A stretch of DNA of 64,000 bases from Finegoldia magna ATCC 29328 (GCF_000010185.1 NC_010371.1:1-64000); one strand, 5' to 3'; shown: positions 1 to 9,495, numbered from the stretch's first letter. The notes: generated from the letters alone by a model not told the origin. Translations and numbers: made by a program.

Positions 1-2204
1 TTTCTCATAGCAGGTGATGAAAACTTAGATAATTTACCTTTTGCAACAGAAAGCATTGATGCTAATGGTTTTTCTGATTCTTTTGAAAATTCTTGCCATA
101 GCCCGTAAACATATTGTTGATATTCAAACTCTTTACTTGTTTTTTGAACATTCTTTTTCATATCTTCATCAAGCTGTCTCATACGATCTGGAAACTCACC
201 TTGCTTTGTTGCAGGATCAATAGACCTTATTAAATTTAAAGCCTCCGTTGGGTTTTGCTTTGACCTATCCGTATTTACAAACTTCAAATATGCAAATACA
301 CACTTGATTATATCCTTTCCCTTTTCTTCCCAATATTCGTCAGTTCCTTTAGATGAGGAATCCTCTTTATATGAAGCAAGAGCAGATACTATTTTTGTTA
401 TATCTTCGATTGATGAGATGTATTCAAAGAAGTTATATCCATCTGAATTGTACCTATCCTCTTCTTTGTCAGCTTCTGTTTGAACGAAGTTTAAAATCTT
501 TATCTTCCAGCCTCTTTCTTCCATATATTTACCAGTAGCTTTCAAAACTCCCCCTTTAGGGTCTACGACAATCTGATTGTAGTCGGATTCTAAAACATTA
601 GGTGTCACAAAAGTCCAAGTTTTACCTGAACCAGAACCCCCTATTACCAAAATGTTGTTATTATCAGCACCACTGATATCACGATTTATAGAAGGTTTTA
701 CATTATTAGTTAGAATGAAGTTATTAGTAACTTTAATTCCATTTGTTTCGTCTTTGATTTCCTTTTCACTAGTGTTCAAGCTTTGAATATTCTCCCACCT
801 TGCTGCTCCATGTTCTATACCCTTTGTTACATAGTCTCTTTTTCCTGCATTTCTATAATATCTAATATACAAAAAGACTGTAGCCACAAGAATACCACAC
901 AATATAGCAATTAAATTAAAATAAATAAATGGATGTAGGACTACTAACCCGAACAACTGGTATGGATTGTTTATAAGAAAATCCATTTTACTAAAATAGG
1001 TGTCTGGTGTATCTGATAAAGCAAAACCCACAAATTGGTTAGTAACATAAAAAAGCACAAAAGTAAACAAAGCTGTTACAATAAACCTGACTTTCTTTTT
1101 GCTTTTTTCAACATTTACATTTTTTGTTTTACCAGCCTTTAATTCTTGTAATTCAATTTCATTGTCAATATATGCGAAAATTATATTTAGACATGTCATA
1201 TCAGTTTTCGTAAGCATTTTAGAAGATTTAGAGAATCTGTTGTTTAAGAAGTATATATAACCCTCTAGTTCATTTTTTATATCAAAGTCTGTAATATCCT
1301 CAATAGATACTCTTATTTCGTTAAGTAAATCTAAGAAATTTGATACAAAAATAGGTTCAGAATAACCGTCAGTAATGTTTTTACTATACTTATCTTCGAT
1401 ATCTATTAATTCTTTTTCAATCGATTTTACATCACATTTTCTAAATTTCTTATTTAATTTTTTGTATTCTTTAATAAATTCAATTCTTTTATCGGATATA
1501 TCTTTTTGCTTATAGCCGATTTCGTTTTGTAATATTAAAGAATTCAAAAAGCTTTCTAATTGGATAATAGCCTGTTTTGTTTTGTAAACATTAACATTGT
1601 TTATCCACTTCTCAATATAAGTATATACATTTAATTCTTCATCTATAGACTCTTTTTCTTTTTCTAATTGATTAAAGACTAACGTTATTACTTTATAATC
1701 TAGTTTTTCCAGATTCGTTAGTTTCTTCTTTTGTTTTTTTCTTTCTATAGTTTTTTTTCTGATTTCAAGATTATTAAACACTTGTGTATTATTATATGAA
1801 AAATTGATTTTTTCGATTTCTGTTAAAAGATATTTTGAAATATCTTTATAATTTACACCATTTTCTTCAAAATATGTTTTGAAATCAAATTTGTCCTTTT
1901 CATCAGCTATTTTATAATCTGTAATGAAATTTATTTTAGATTTATCAGTTGATGTTTCAATATAATACTTAAAACTTAAATCTTTTAGAATTATTCGATC
2001 AAGATATTTTACTACATCTAATAACGATAATTTCTTAGAATTAAACTCTGAATTGTTATATAGAAAATAAATGATATTTGCGTATCTTTCTTGTATCTCA
2101 TCTTTAAAACAATTTTTCTCTTTGAAATTAGTATATATTTTGTCCAAATCAACGGCATTTTTATTTTCAATTGAATACTGACTTATTTGCGATAGATTTT
2201 CCAT
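1..2204 (-). CDS. VirD4/TraG-type conjugative coupling protein, 3' end outside window
   Basis: An open frame runs from an ATG at 2204 off the left edge, at least 734 residues. An unusually long N-terminal part of about 370 mostly charged, helix-rich residues precedes two membrane segments (about 372-396 and 417-447). Next come a HGAARW motif, a Walker A GGSGSGKT near residue 520 and a VVDPKGG strand typical of TraG/VirD4 ATPases. The family is the inner-membrane ATPase that brings the relaxosome to the secretion channel. Usual members carry their membrane segments near the N-terminus, so the extension is odd. The start overlaps the stop of the upstream gene (TAATG), implying coupled translation with the small gene and the relaxase. 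Confidence 0.9.
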   Translation of the reverse strand, partial: MENLSQISQYSIENKNAVDLDKIYTNFKEKNCFKDEIQERYANIIYFLYNNSEFNSKKLSLLDVVKYLDRIILKDLSFKYYIETSTDKSKINFITDYKIADEKDKFDFKTYFEENGVNYKDISKYLLTEIEKINFSYNNTQVFNNLEIRKKTIERKKQKKKLTNLEKLDYKVITLVFNQLEKEKESIDEELNVYTYIEKWINNVNVYKTKQAIIQLESFLNSLILQNEIGYKQKDISDKRIEFIKEYKKLNKKFRKCDVKSIEKELIDIEDKYSKNITDGYSEPIFVSNFLDLLNEIRVSIEDITDFDIKNELEGYIYFLNNRFSKSSKMLTKTDMTCLNIIFAYIDNEIELQELKAGKTKNVNVEKSKKKVRFIVTALFTFVLFYVTNQFVGFALSDTPDTYFSKMDFLINNPYQLFGLVVLHPFIYFNLIAILCGILVATVFLYIRYYRNAGKRDYVTKGIEHGAARWENIQSLNTSEKEIKDETNGIKVTNNFILTNNVKPSINRDISGADNNNILVIGGSGSGKTWTFVTPNVLESDYNQIVVDPKGGVLKATGKYMEERGWKIKILNFVQTEADKEEDRYNSDGYNFFEYISSIEDITKIVSALASYKEDSSSKGTDEYWEEKGKDIIKCVFAYLKFVNTDRSKQNPTEALNLIRSIDPATKQGEFPDRMRQLDEDMKKNVQKTSKEFEYQQYVYGLWQEFSKESEKPLASMLSVAKGKLSKFSSPAMR

Positions 2205-2698
2205 TATTCATCACCAAAATCCAAATTGTTTTCCAAAGACATAGATCTTCTCTCCATTTCTTTTTCTTTTTCTAATGCTAAGCGTAATTCTTTTCCCAAC
2301 TCGATTTGTCTTTCTACTTCTATTTCTTTTACCGTTTCTCTTTGCGATGTTTTATAGACATTATAAATTGAGTTTGCCTTAACTTTACTCAAAACATCAA
2401 AACCCTTATCGTGTCTGATTACATCAAACCCCTTTTCTTCAAGGTAATACACTATCTTATCTGTAATAGTTTCGTAATAGAAATCATCTTTAACATCGTA
2501 CTTCTCATCTTTTTTATTTATAATTTCTTCAATCTTTTCTTTAGTAAATAAAAACGAATCAGAATTTTCTTTATTAAGAAATCTAACTCTATCTAGTACC
2601 TTTACTAGATACGAATCCGTTTCAATTGCTAAGTCATACCCTAAAATGTAAGTTACTAACTCTACATTTTCTCCTAAATTAATAATATTCTCTGCCAA
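2204..2698 (-). CDS. Mobilization-operon protein of unknown function, 164 aa
   Basis: A charged 164-residue protein between relaxase and coupling protein, overlapping the relaxase 3' end by 20 bp and the coupling-protein start by one base. The first two thirds look globular. The last 50 residues are very rich in Glu, Lys and Arg and look like a long helix or coiled coil. No known domain is recognised. Position suggests an accessory mobilization factor linking relaxase and coupling protein, but that is inference from context only. Confidence 0.75.
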   Translation of the reverse strand: MAENIINLGENVELVTYILGYDLAIETDSYLVKVLDRVRFLNKENSDSFLFTKEKIEEIINKKDEKYDVKDDFYYETITDKIVYYLEEKGFDVIRHDKGFDVLSKVKANSIYNVYKTSQRETVKEIEVERQIELGKELRLALEKEKEMERRSMSLENNLDFGDE

Positions 2699-3932
2699 TT
2701 TCTTTTTCCTCTATTTCTTTGTATTCATTATTCATTTCCATTTCTTTTTCTCTATTAAATATCTTATTATTTGCTTTTTCTATTAACATATTAAACATTT
2801 CTTTCACTTTACTAGTGTTAGAAAAAAGCAGTTTTTTTAGATACTCGTCATCCTCATCTAAATCTGATAATATCTTAACTTCAAACGCTGATGATTTTGA
2901 TATAAAAATCTTTTCTTCCTCTTTGTATCTTCTTCTGTAGTCATCAAACGATTCATTCTCTTTTCTTTTAACCTTTAGACTAGCAAACATATTTTTCATA
3001 TAAAAATACTTTTCATGAATTGCCAAAACTTCTTTTCTTAAATCTTTTAAAGCCTCAACATCACCACTTCTTAAAATATCTTTAACGTTTGTTTTATTTT
3101 CTTTAACATCTGTGTAAAGTGATTTTATTTCTTTATCTAAGTCTTCTCTAGTGTTTACATCTACGATTACTTTAGAAAGTTTTCTATATCGATCCTTTTC
3201 TTGATTTTTTATATATATAATTCCATTTTCTTCTTTTACTTTTAGACCTTTTTCTTTAAAAAGTTCTATTGCATTATTAGCACTATATGCTTTCTCATAG
3301 ATAATTGATCGTATTTTAAAATCTAATACTTCTCTTTTACTGAATTTCTTTTTATCCCTATACTTAAAATTAATATCTATTTCTTTATTCTTACGCTCTA
3401 ACCTTTCACTCGGTTGGTATATCCTATTATTAATTTCATTCCAAATTAACTCATACATACTTGACAGACCTCTTTCAATACAAACATTATTTAAATTTTT
3501 CCTAAGCTTTGATTGTATTGAATAAAGTCTCTCGTAATTATTTACTGAATTGTTGTTATAGTTTGATACGATAGTATGGGTATGGATATTACGACCATTA
3601 ACATGACTTGCCAATACCATTGGCTGATTAGGAAATTCCTCTTTCATAATTTCCTTTGTAATTTCTAAAGCCTCTGTAACAGTTAACTTATCTTGTGGAT
3701 CAAAAGAACAAATTACACTTAACCCTTCGTTTTTTAATTTGTTTTCATATTCAATTCCATATTTAACAAAACTATCACATGCTATTATTGGAGAACTAAC
3801 TTTATTTTCTATTTCACATCTTCCACCATTTAATTCGTTTACCAATAGTCCATAATAAGTCTGCTCATCTTTTTCTATGTAATCTAGTGAACTAGATATA
3901 TCTTTTATTGATCTAACCTTTAAATATGCCAT
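2679..3932 (-). CDS. Relaxase (MobA/VirD2-like, probably MOBP)
   Basis: 417 residues. The N-terminal half holds the histidine triad of HUH relaxases, HVNGRNIHTHT at residues 110-120 (H110, H117, H119), preceded by the usual hydrophobic strand. A catalytic tyrosine is probably among Y18, Y26 and Y27. The C-terminal 200 residues are highly charged and helical. The family nicks oriT, stays covalently bound to the 5' end and pilots the strand through the coupling protein encoded just downstream. The start has a GAGAGGGG ribosome site. First gene of a three-gene operon read away from the origin. Confidence 0.88.
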   Translation of the reverse strand: MAYLKVRSIKDISSSLDYIEKDEQTYYGLLVNELNGGRCEIENKVSSPIIACDSFVKYGIEYENKLKNEGLSVICSFDPQDKLTVTEALEITKEIMKEEFPNQPMVLASHVNGRNIHTHTIVSNYNNNSVNNYERLYSIQSKLRKNLNNVCIERGLSSMYELIWNEINNRIYQPSERLERKNKEIDINFKYRDKKKFSKREVLDFKIRSIIYEKAYSANNAIELFKEKGLKVKEENGIIYIKNQEKDRYRKLSKVIVDVNTREDLDKEIKSLYTDVKENKTNVKDILRSGDVEALKDLRKEVLAIHEKYFYMKNMFASLKVKRKENESFDDYRRRYKEEEKIFISKSSAFEVKILSDLDEDDEYLKKLLFSNTSKVKEMFNMLIEKANNKIFNREKEMEMNNEYKEIEEKEIGREYY

Positions 3933-3933
3933 G

Positions 3934-4110
3934 CGTTATCCCCTCTCTTTATTGTTATACCCACGAAATTATATGATAGAATATGATTGAAAAGAAAAAA
4001 ATAATAACCTCGTAATACAATGTTGTTATTTTATTTGTATTTATAGTTGTAATATAGTTGTAATATAGTTGTAGGTCTTCTGTAGTTATTTAAAACACTA
4101 AGTTTCAAGA
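3934..4110. other. Candidate oriT region between relaxase and origin
   Basis: Non-coding 177 bp just upstream of the relaxase. It holds an imperfect stem AATAAC/GTTATT (4003-4008 and 4025-4030) and three direct copies of an 11-bp unit, ATAGTTGTAAT, at about 4043-4075. Relaxase genes commonly lie next to their oriT, and direct repeats beside an inverted repeat are typical of oriT. The nic site cannot be read off the sequence. Confidence 0.35.
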
Positions 4111-4368
4111 GGGCCTAAGACGACATTTTGGGTAAAAAAGACGACATTTTGGGTAATCAAAGACGACAATCTGGGGGCGAAAGACGACAACTTGGGGAGG
4201 TAAAGACGACATTTTGGGTAATTAAAGACGACAACTTGGGGAAATCAAAATGTGGATAACTTTTTCTGTGGATAACTCAATATCTTCTAAAGCAAAGACG
4301 ACAAATATTTACACTCTTCGTCTTTTATGATATTATGTATTTATCAAATAATATAACAGGAGAAAACT
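4111..4368 (+). other. Replication origin: iterons, DnaA boxes and rep promoter region
   Basis: Six direct repeats with core AAGACGACA, often followed by TTTTGGG, start at 4117, 4138, 4160, 4181, 4203 and 4225 (21-22 bp period, two helical turns). Two perfect DnaA boxes TGTGGATAA follow at 4251-4259 and 4267-4275. A seventh iteron at 4295 lies alone between the DnaA boxes and the rep start, where it could let Rep repress its own gene. A GGCC site lies at the edge of the first iteron (4112). This layout is standard for Rep_3 theta-replicating plasmids. Confidence 0.9.
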
Positions 4369-5247
4369 ATGGCGAACGAACCGATAATATGGGAACAAAG
4401 AAATCTAATTGAAAATTTTGAGTATAAACGCTCCGTTAATTTCAACAACAGATTTAATACTGTTCCACTTCGTAATTTTAATGCTACTGAATTAAATATA
4501 TTAATGTATTTATGCTCTAAGTTGAAAAGACAAAGGGATAAAATTATTGATATTTCTTTCGAAGACATAAAGACATTAACTAAATATGGAAGCAAGGATA
4601 AAGAAAGGTTTATTGAAGATTTACAATCAACAAACAGAAAATTATTAGACTGTAAATTCTCCTATGAAACAGAAGATGATTTAATTGACTTAGTATTATT
4701 TACTACATTTAAAATAAGTAAATCACAAGGCAAATTAACCGTAAGAGTTAACGATGACTTTCTATTTCTTCTAAATGATTTCACAGAACAATTTACTAGA
4801 TTTGAACTCAATGAGTTCGTGGATCTTAAAAGCAGTTACACAAAAGAGTGCTATAGAAGACTTAAACAATTTAGTGATACAGGACATTGGTATGTTTCCA
4901 TTGACAGATTTAGATATGAATTAGATATACCAGATTCGTATAGAATGTATGATATTGATAGACGTGTTCTAAAACCAATTAAAGAAGAATTATCTGAATT
5001 ATTTGATTATTTTAAAATCATTAAAAAGAAAAAAGGAAACAAAGTTATAGGTCTTCAATTTGATTTCACCAGAGAAAACAGAGAGAAAAAAAATAAGCTA
5101 GATGCAGATGAAATTATCGAATCATACTTTGATATGCAACAAGAATTAGAAACGCACCCTTCCGGAAAATTCTATCTGGAACACAAAGATGAAATTGAAG
5201 AAAATAGAAAAAAATTTTTAAAACTTTTGGAGGATAAGAGTGAATAA
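4369..5247 (+). CDS. Rep_3-family plasmid replication initiator
   Basis: 292 residues with two winged-helix halves. The family signature is clear in the second half: a YTKECYRRLKQF segment near residue 165, then LDIPDSYRMYDIDRRVLKPI near 190-210. The protein binds the iterons upstream and recruits host replication proteins. Start ATG follows an AACAGGAG site with good spacing. It overlaps the next gene by 8 bp. One of very few rightward genes in the window. Confidence 0.93.
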   Translation: MANEPIIWEQRNLIENFEYKRSVNFNNRFNTVPLRNFNATELNILMYLCSKLKRQRDKIIDISFEDIKTLTKYGSKDKERFIEDLQSTNRKLLDCKFSYETEDDLIDLVLFTTFKISKSQGKLTVRVNDDFLFLLNDFTEQFTRFELNEFVDLKSSYTKECYRRLKQFSDTGHWYVSIDRFRYELDIPDSYRMYDIDRRVLKPIKEELSELFDYFKIIKKKKGNKVIGLQFDFTRENREKKNKLDADEIIESYFDMQQELETHPSGKFYLEHKDEIEENRKKFLKLLEDKSE

Positions 5248-5491
5248 AGACAACTTTACTGACCTACCATTAGGAACAATTATTATGATAAAAAAGGATA
5301 ATGGATACAAAGATATAGTAAGAATAACTAAAAAAAACACACCGAACCCATTTGGTGACGATGAAACGATTTATGATTATTATGGAACAGAACCGTATCC
5401 GGTCTTGATACCTGAACAGCTATATTTCTTTTATAGTGATGATATTATTGAGATTATAAAATATCCTGAAAATAAAAAACAAATGAATTAA
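5240..5491 (+). CDS. DUF4176-like small protein, 83 aa
   Basis: Starts at a GTG overlapping the rep 3' end, with GGAGG at 5229-5233. The pattern LPLGTIIMIKKD near the N-terminus, then IYDYYGTEPYP and a C-terminal FFYSDDIIEI, resembles DUF4176 proteins, small beta-rich Firmicute proteins often found with secretion clusters. Here it is coupled to rep and may affect copy control or nothing related; function unknown. A terminator follows directly. Confidence 0.7.
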   Translation: MNKDNFTDLPLGTIIMIKKDNGYKDIVRITKKNTPNPFGDDETIYDYYGTEPYPVLIPEQLYFFYSDDIIEIIKYPENKKQMN

Positions 5492-5498
5492 AAATATC

Positions 5499-5532
5499 GA
5501 CTATTGCTATAATTAGCGATAGTCTTTTTTTT
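5499..5532 (+). terminator. Rho-independent terminator of rep operon
   Basis: Stem GACTATTGCT / AGCGATAGTC with a 6-nt loop and a run of eight T. Placed just after the DUF4176-like gene. Confidence 0.85.
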
Positions 5533-5553
5533 ATTGCTCTTTCAATTTATTTT

Positions 5554-6904
5554 CCAAAATGTCGTCTGTTAAAAATCGAGTTCCAAAATATCGTTTATAC
5601 GGAGCGAAATAAATCAAATTATGAATAAAAAGCAAATAAAAAATACATTCCCCAGAATGTCGTCTATCAAAACACGAGTTCCAAAATGTCGTTAATAAGG
5701 TGTAGAATAAACCAAAAGTTGAACAGAAATACAGATATAAAACACATTCCCCAGAATGTCGTCTAATGAAATTACGAGTTCCAAAATGTCGCTTATACAA
5801 CGTGAATCAAATCAAAATATGAGAAAAAAAGCAAAGGCAAAAATCATATTTCCCAAAATGTCGTCTGTTAAAAAGCAAGTTCCAGAATGTCGTTCATATG
5901 GAGCAAAATAAATCAAATAATGAATAATGAACAAGGACAAAAAAACACATTCCCCAGAATGTCGTCTAATGAAATTACGAGTTCCAAAATGTCGTTTATA
6001 CGGTGTAAAATAAATCAAAAAGCGAACAGGAACATATACAAAAAATCTCTTTTTCCAGAATGTCGTCTGTTAAAAATCGAATTCCAAAATGTCGCTTATA
6101 CAACGTGAATCAAATCAAAATATGAGAAAAAAAGCAAAGGCAAAAATCATATTCCCCAAAATGTCGTCTATCTAAAAAACAAGCTCCAAAATGTCGTTCA
6201 TACGGATCGAAATAAATCAAATAATGAATAATGAACAAGGACAAAAAAACACATTCCCCAGAATGTCGTCTAATGAAATTACGAGTTCCAAAATGTCGTT
6301 TATACGGTGTAAAATAAATCAAAAAGCGAACAGGAACATATACAAAAAATCTCTTTTTCCAGAATGTCGTCTGTTAAAAATCGAACTCCAAAATGTCGCT
6401 TATACAACGTGAATCAAATCAAAATATGAGAAAAAAAGCAAAGGCAAAAATCATATTTCCTAAAATGTCGTCTGTTAAAAAGCAAGTTCCAGAATGTCGT
6501 TCATATGGAGCAAAATAAATCAAATAATGAATAATGAACAAAGACAAAAAAACACATTTCCCAGAATGTCGTCTAATGAAATTACGAGTTCCAAAATGTC
6601 GTTTATACGGTGTAAAATAAATCAAAAAGCGAACAGGAACATATACAAAAAATCTCTTTTTCCAGAATGTCGTCTGTTAAAAATCGAACTCCAAAATGTC
6701 GCTTATACAACGTGAATCAAATCAAAATATGAGAAAAAAAGCAAAGGCAAAAATCATATTTCCTAAAATGTCGTCTGTTAAAAAGCAAGTTCCAGAATGT
6801 CGTTCATATGGAGCAAAATAAATCAAATAATGAATAATGAACAAAGACAAAAAAACACATTTCCCAGAATGTCGTCTAATGAAATTACGAGTTCCAAAAT
6901 GTCG
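5554..6904. repeat. Inverted iteron array, 14 site pairs, ~101 bp period
   Basis: The core CCAAAATGTCG or CCAGAATGTCG is the reverse complement of the origin iteron. It occurs in pairs 29-30 bp apart, with pairs every 98-102 bp: first sites at 5554, 5652, 5751, 5853, 5954, 6055, 6156, 6258, 6359 and 6460, continuing to about 6865. From 5791 on, three pairs form a 303-304 bp unit repeated about 3.7 times (unit marks at 5791, 6094, 6398, 6701). Short open frames on both strands here are artefacts. The likely role is Rep titration or handcuffing (copy-number and incompatibility control). The array resumes at 8764-8806 beyond the IS element. Confidence 0.88.
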
Positions 6905-6924
6905 TTTATACGGTATGAAATAAA

Positions 6925-7086
6925 GTGAACCACCCACCACTTAAAGCTTAACAGCTTTTGAATTGGGGGCTTCTTGCTTCACCCTCTACTGCGATGAATC
7001 TGATTGATAAATCAAAACAGATTAATCGTCTTACACAAAGTCCACAAGCGTAACTTCGGCTAGTTCCTAGCCTACGATATATTACT
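6925..7086 (-). ncRNA. Right-end (omega) RNA of IS605 copy 1
   Basis: Structured 160-bp right end just after tnpB, repeated almost unchanged at 20873 and 21071. It contains several stems, among them CTAGCC / GGCTAG and a stem ending with AAGCTGTTAAGCTTT. TnpB nucleases of this family use RNA from this position, with the guide being the bases beyond the element. Here the guide would come from 6905-6924, inside the iteron array. Confidence 0.7.
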
Positions 7087-8223
7087 TTAGGCTACCATTT
7101 CTTTTAGTAGTCTTAGACCTTCTCTTTTTATGTTTATTGCTGCGTTCAAGTCTCTATCAATGATATTTCCGCACTCACAAATATAAGTTCTTTCGTTTAA
7201 TGCTAGTTTCTTTTTAGAACCACAAAGGCTACATATCTGACTTGACGGATACCACTTATCGACTTTGATAAGGTATTTGCCCCTGTCGTTGAGCTTGTAT
7301 GCTAAGAGATTCAAAAACATACCATATCCGTTATCCATAGTGGCTTTTCCATTTCTAAATCCTTTATTAGACATATTTCTCATATTAAGATTTTCTACAC
7401 ATACGACATCATAACGATTGGCTATCTCGTTAGACTTTTTGTGCAAATTATCTAGTCTTTGATTTGCGATATGTCTATGAATCTTATTGACCTTTTTAAG
7501 TTGTTTTAAGTAGTTATTTGATTTCTTTTCGTTTTTCTTAGAGCCTATTTTACGAGATAAACGTCTTTGTTCTTTCGCAAGTTTCTTGTGGCTTTCACGA
7601 TAAAACTTATGATTATCTCCTACATTACCAAAGCTATCCATATACAAACCATCTGACTTATAATCTAGTCCTATACAATTATCAAAGTTAGTAGTCTTGT
7701 CTATATTTTCTTCATACTCGAAGATAACCGATACAAAATAAAGACTATCTGTAGTTTGAAAAATTGTTGCTGATTTTAGTTTCCAATCAGATTTAGGTTG
7801 TCTATGAATCTTAGCTTTAACAAAGCCTGCTTTCGGTAGTTTTATTGCGTTATCCGTAATAGCTATAGTTCCATTTTGATTATTAGTAGTATATGATTTT
7901 CTTGATTTCTTTAGAGACTTAAACTTAGGATAACCACCCTTTTTATCGAAAAATCTCTTATATGCGAGTTCTAAATCAAGATATACATTAGCAAGGGCTA
8001 ACGAATCAACCTCTTTAAGATAAGGGTGTTCAGATTTATATAAAGCAGGTGTATTTTTAACAGATTTTCCAGTTTCTTTATATGATTTTTCTCTATCACA
8101 AAGCATCAAGTTCCAGATTTTTCTACAACATCCAAAGCATTTAGAAAAGTATATTTCTTGTTCAGTCGTTGGATATAATCTGTATTTTATTGCTTTGTTT
8201 TTTACTCCTTTTTTCTTTCTCAT
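7087..8223 (-). CDS. tnpB: TnpB RNA-guided nuclease, copy 1
   Basis: 378 residues. N-terminal helical part, then the RuvC-like core with GLDYKSDG (first Asp near 187), VCVENLNM (Glu near 277), a zinc ribbon CSLCG...CECG near 330-350 and DRDLNAAINI with the last Asp. All catalytic positions are present. TnpB cuts DNA matched by the omega RNA and helps the element persist. The start MRKKKG has AAAAGGATG just upstream and overlaps tnpA by 62 bp, so the two are probably coupled. Confidence 0.93.
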   Translation of the reverse strand: MRKKKGVKNKAIKYRLYPTTEQEIYFSKCFGCCRKIWNLMLCDREKSYKETGKSVKNTPALYKSEHPYLKEVDSLALANVYLDLELAYKRFFDKKGGYPKFKSLKKSRKSYTTNNQNGTIAITDNAIKLPKAGFVKAKIHRQPKSDWKLKSATIFQTTDSLYFVSVIFEYEENIDKTTNFDNCIGLDYKSDGLYMDSFGNVGDNHKFYRESHKKLAKEQRRLSRKIGSKKNEKKSNNYLKQLKKVNKIHRHIANQRLDNLHKKSNEIANRYDVVCVENLNMRNMSNKGFRNGKATMDNGYGMFLNLLAYKLNDRGKYLIKVDKWYPSSQICSLCGSKKKLALNERTYICECGNIIDRDLNAAINIKREGLRLLKEMVA

Positions 8224-8620
8224 CCTTTTCTCCTTGCTCTTGAATGTAATTTTTTATTATATCAACAGTTGCCCCTCCGGTTGACAATAGGCAGAAGCTT
8301 TGAGACCAAAACATTTCATCATAAAGGCTTTTTCTTATTCTAGGGTATTGCTTCTTAACAAGTCTACTACTTGCTGATTTGTATGCGTTGATAAACTTAG
8401 ATAGTTCACTTTTAGGTTCAGCCTTGAAAAGAATATGAACATGATCTTTGTCGTGGTTGAACTCTTCTAATTTAATGCAGTATCTATCTTGAATCTTTAC
8501 AAATACACTTTTAAGAAATTCATTTATTTCATCATCTATTACATTATTTCGATACTTAACACACATTATCAAATGATAATGCAGCAGAAAGACCGAATGA
8601 TTATTTGTATCTAATACCAT
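8162..8620 (-). CDS. tnpA: IS200/IS605 Y1 transposase TnpA
   Basis: 152 residues from the ATG at 8620, chosen over one 24 bp upstream because GGAG sits 7 bp before it. HUH motif HVH at residues 60-62 and catalytic Tyr near 125 (KNYIQEQG). Length is normal and nothing is missing, so this copy can probably still move and could also mobilise the tnpB-only relatives in the window. Confidence 0.92.
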   Translation of the reverse strand: MVLDTNNHSVFLLHYHLIMCVKYRNNVIDDEINEFLKSVFVKIQDRYCIKLEEFNHDKDHVHILFKAEPKSELSKFINAYKSASSRLVKKQYPRIRKSLYDEMFWSQSFCLLSTGGATVDIIKNYIQEQGEKDEKEKRSKKQSNKIQIISND

Positions 8621-8763
8621 TGTATTGCTCCGTAATATCTTCATTAATACTGACTATATTATACTATAAATCTGACATAAAATCAATGGTTACGCATTGT
8701 ATAACGAAATTCATCCCCCACCTATAGAGGATTGGGGATTTCTTTCTCAATGGGTGTTAAATT

Positions 8764-9118
8764 ATAAATAAAAAGCAATGGCGAAAATCATATTTCCCAA
8801 AATGTCGTACTGCTATTTATTAATAAAAAATATGGCTAAAAAACAAATTAAAAATACCAACAAAAACATCATTTACACCTTACATTATGGCTTAAACAAT
8901 AATTGCCGTAAAAATAGTGCAAAAAAAGTCTAAAATTATAGGAAAAAAACGGGAGATAAAGTATTAACCATATCCCCCAACCAATGAAATAAGAATAGCA
9001 CGATAGTTATATAAATGTTAACTAAGTGTTTTCTTATGTTTTAGAAATATCGTAAAAGGGATTATATAAAATTTATATAACACCTTCTTGCTGTACCAAA
9101 TAGAATAACCAACGAAAA
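8764..9118. other. Rest of iteron array and a decayed cassette promoter
   Basis: 8764-8806 continues the iteron array (single CCAAAATGTCG at 8797). The following 200 bp hold no convincing gene. Around 9037-9097 the order TTATGTTTTAGAAATATCG ... GCTGTACC looks like a worn copy of the cassette promoter with no ribosome site or gene after it. The end overlaps a terminator hairpin of the next gene, GGGCAAG / CTTGCCC at 9119-9145. Confidence 0.5.
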
Positions 9119-9155
9119 GGGCAAGCATTATATAAATACTTGCCCAATAGTTGTA

Positions 9156-9461
9156 TTAACATTTTAGAAGATTTATATCATCTTCTTCTAAGCCATAACG
9201 CATGGCATAATCGATAACTTTATCTAGGTTATCAGTTTGTAGAATGTATAATTCATCTTCCCAACAGTTTATAGGAACATAATATAAGACTGTATATTTT
9301 CTAGGTTTTCTTCTTTTACACACTTTAAGATTTTCGGTATTGATAATATAAAAATCACTCATACAACCATTTGCACAATAGATTTCATAATCATTTTTAT
9401 AAACGTAATCTAATAGTCTGTCAACTTCTTCTGAACTAACTCTTGCTGAAAAATCCTTCAT
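9156..9461 (-). CDS. Cassette protein of unknown function, 101 aa
   Basis: Starts at ATG 9461 after AAAGGAGAGAAAACG. Mixed alpha/beta with a basic patch KRRKPRK in the middle and acidic ends; four cysteines are scattered without a CxxC motif. Not recognised. Driven by the cassette promoter at 9496-9549 and closed by a GGGCAAG hairpin at 9119-9145. First of the long leftward cassette series. Confidence 0.75.
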   Translation of the reverse strand: MKDFSARVSSEEVDRLLDYVYKNDYEIYCANGCMSDFYIINTENLKVCKRRKPRKYTVLYYVPINCWEDELYILQTDNLDKVIDYAMRYGLEEDDINLLKC

Positions 9462-9495
9462 CGTTTTCTCTCCTTTATTTCTTTGTTATGTATGT

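Larger units (their letters stand above)
6925..8752 (-). mobile_element. IS605-type element (tnpA + tnpB) inside the iteron array
   Basis: Right end begins GTGAAC at 6925, left end near 8752 after a CCCCCACC-TATAGAGG hairpin (8713-8740). Outside sequence on both sides is iteron-array sequence (CCAAAATGTCG at 6894 and 8797), so the element split the array. No target duplication is expected for this single-strand transposition family. A near-identical second copy without tnpA lies at 21071-22479. Confidence 0.9.

Noticed and set aside
5554-6904. CRISPR-like regular array
   Set aside because: The repeated core equals the reverse complement of the rep iterons, pairs are spaced 29-30 bp, and the sequence between is itself repeated, unlike spacers.
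5531-6940. Series of 68-89 residue open frames on both strands
   Set aside because: They are translations of the iteron array; the repeated peptides (for example KRHFGTR) follow the 101-bp DNA period and lack ribosome sites.
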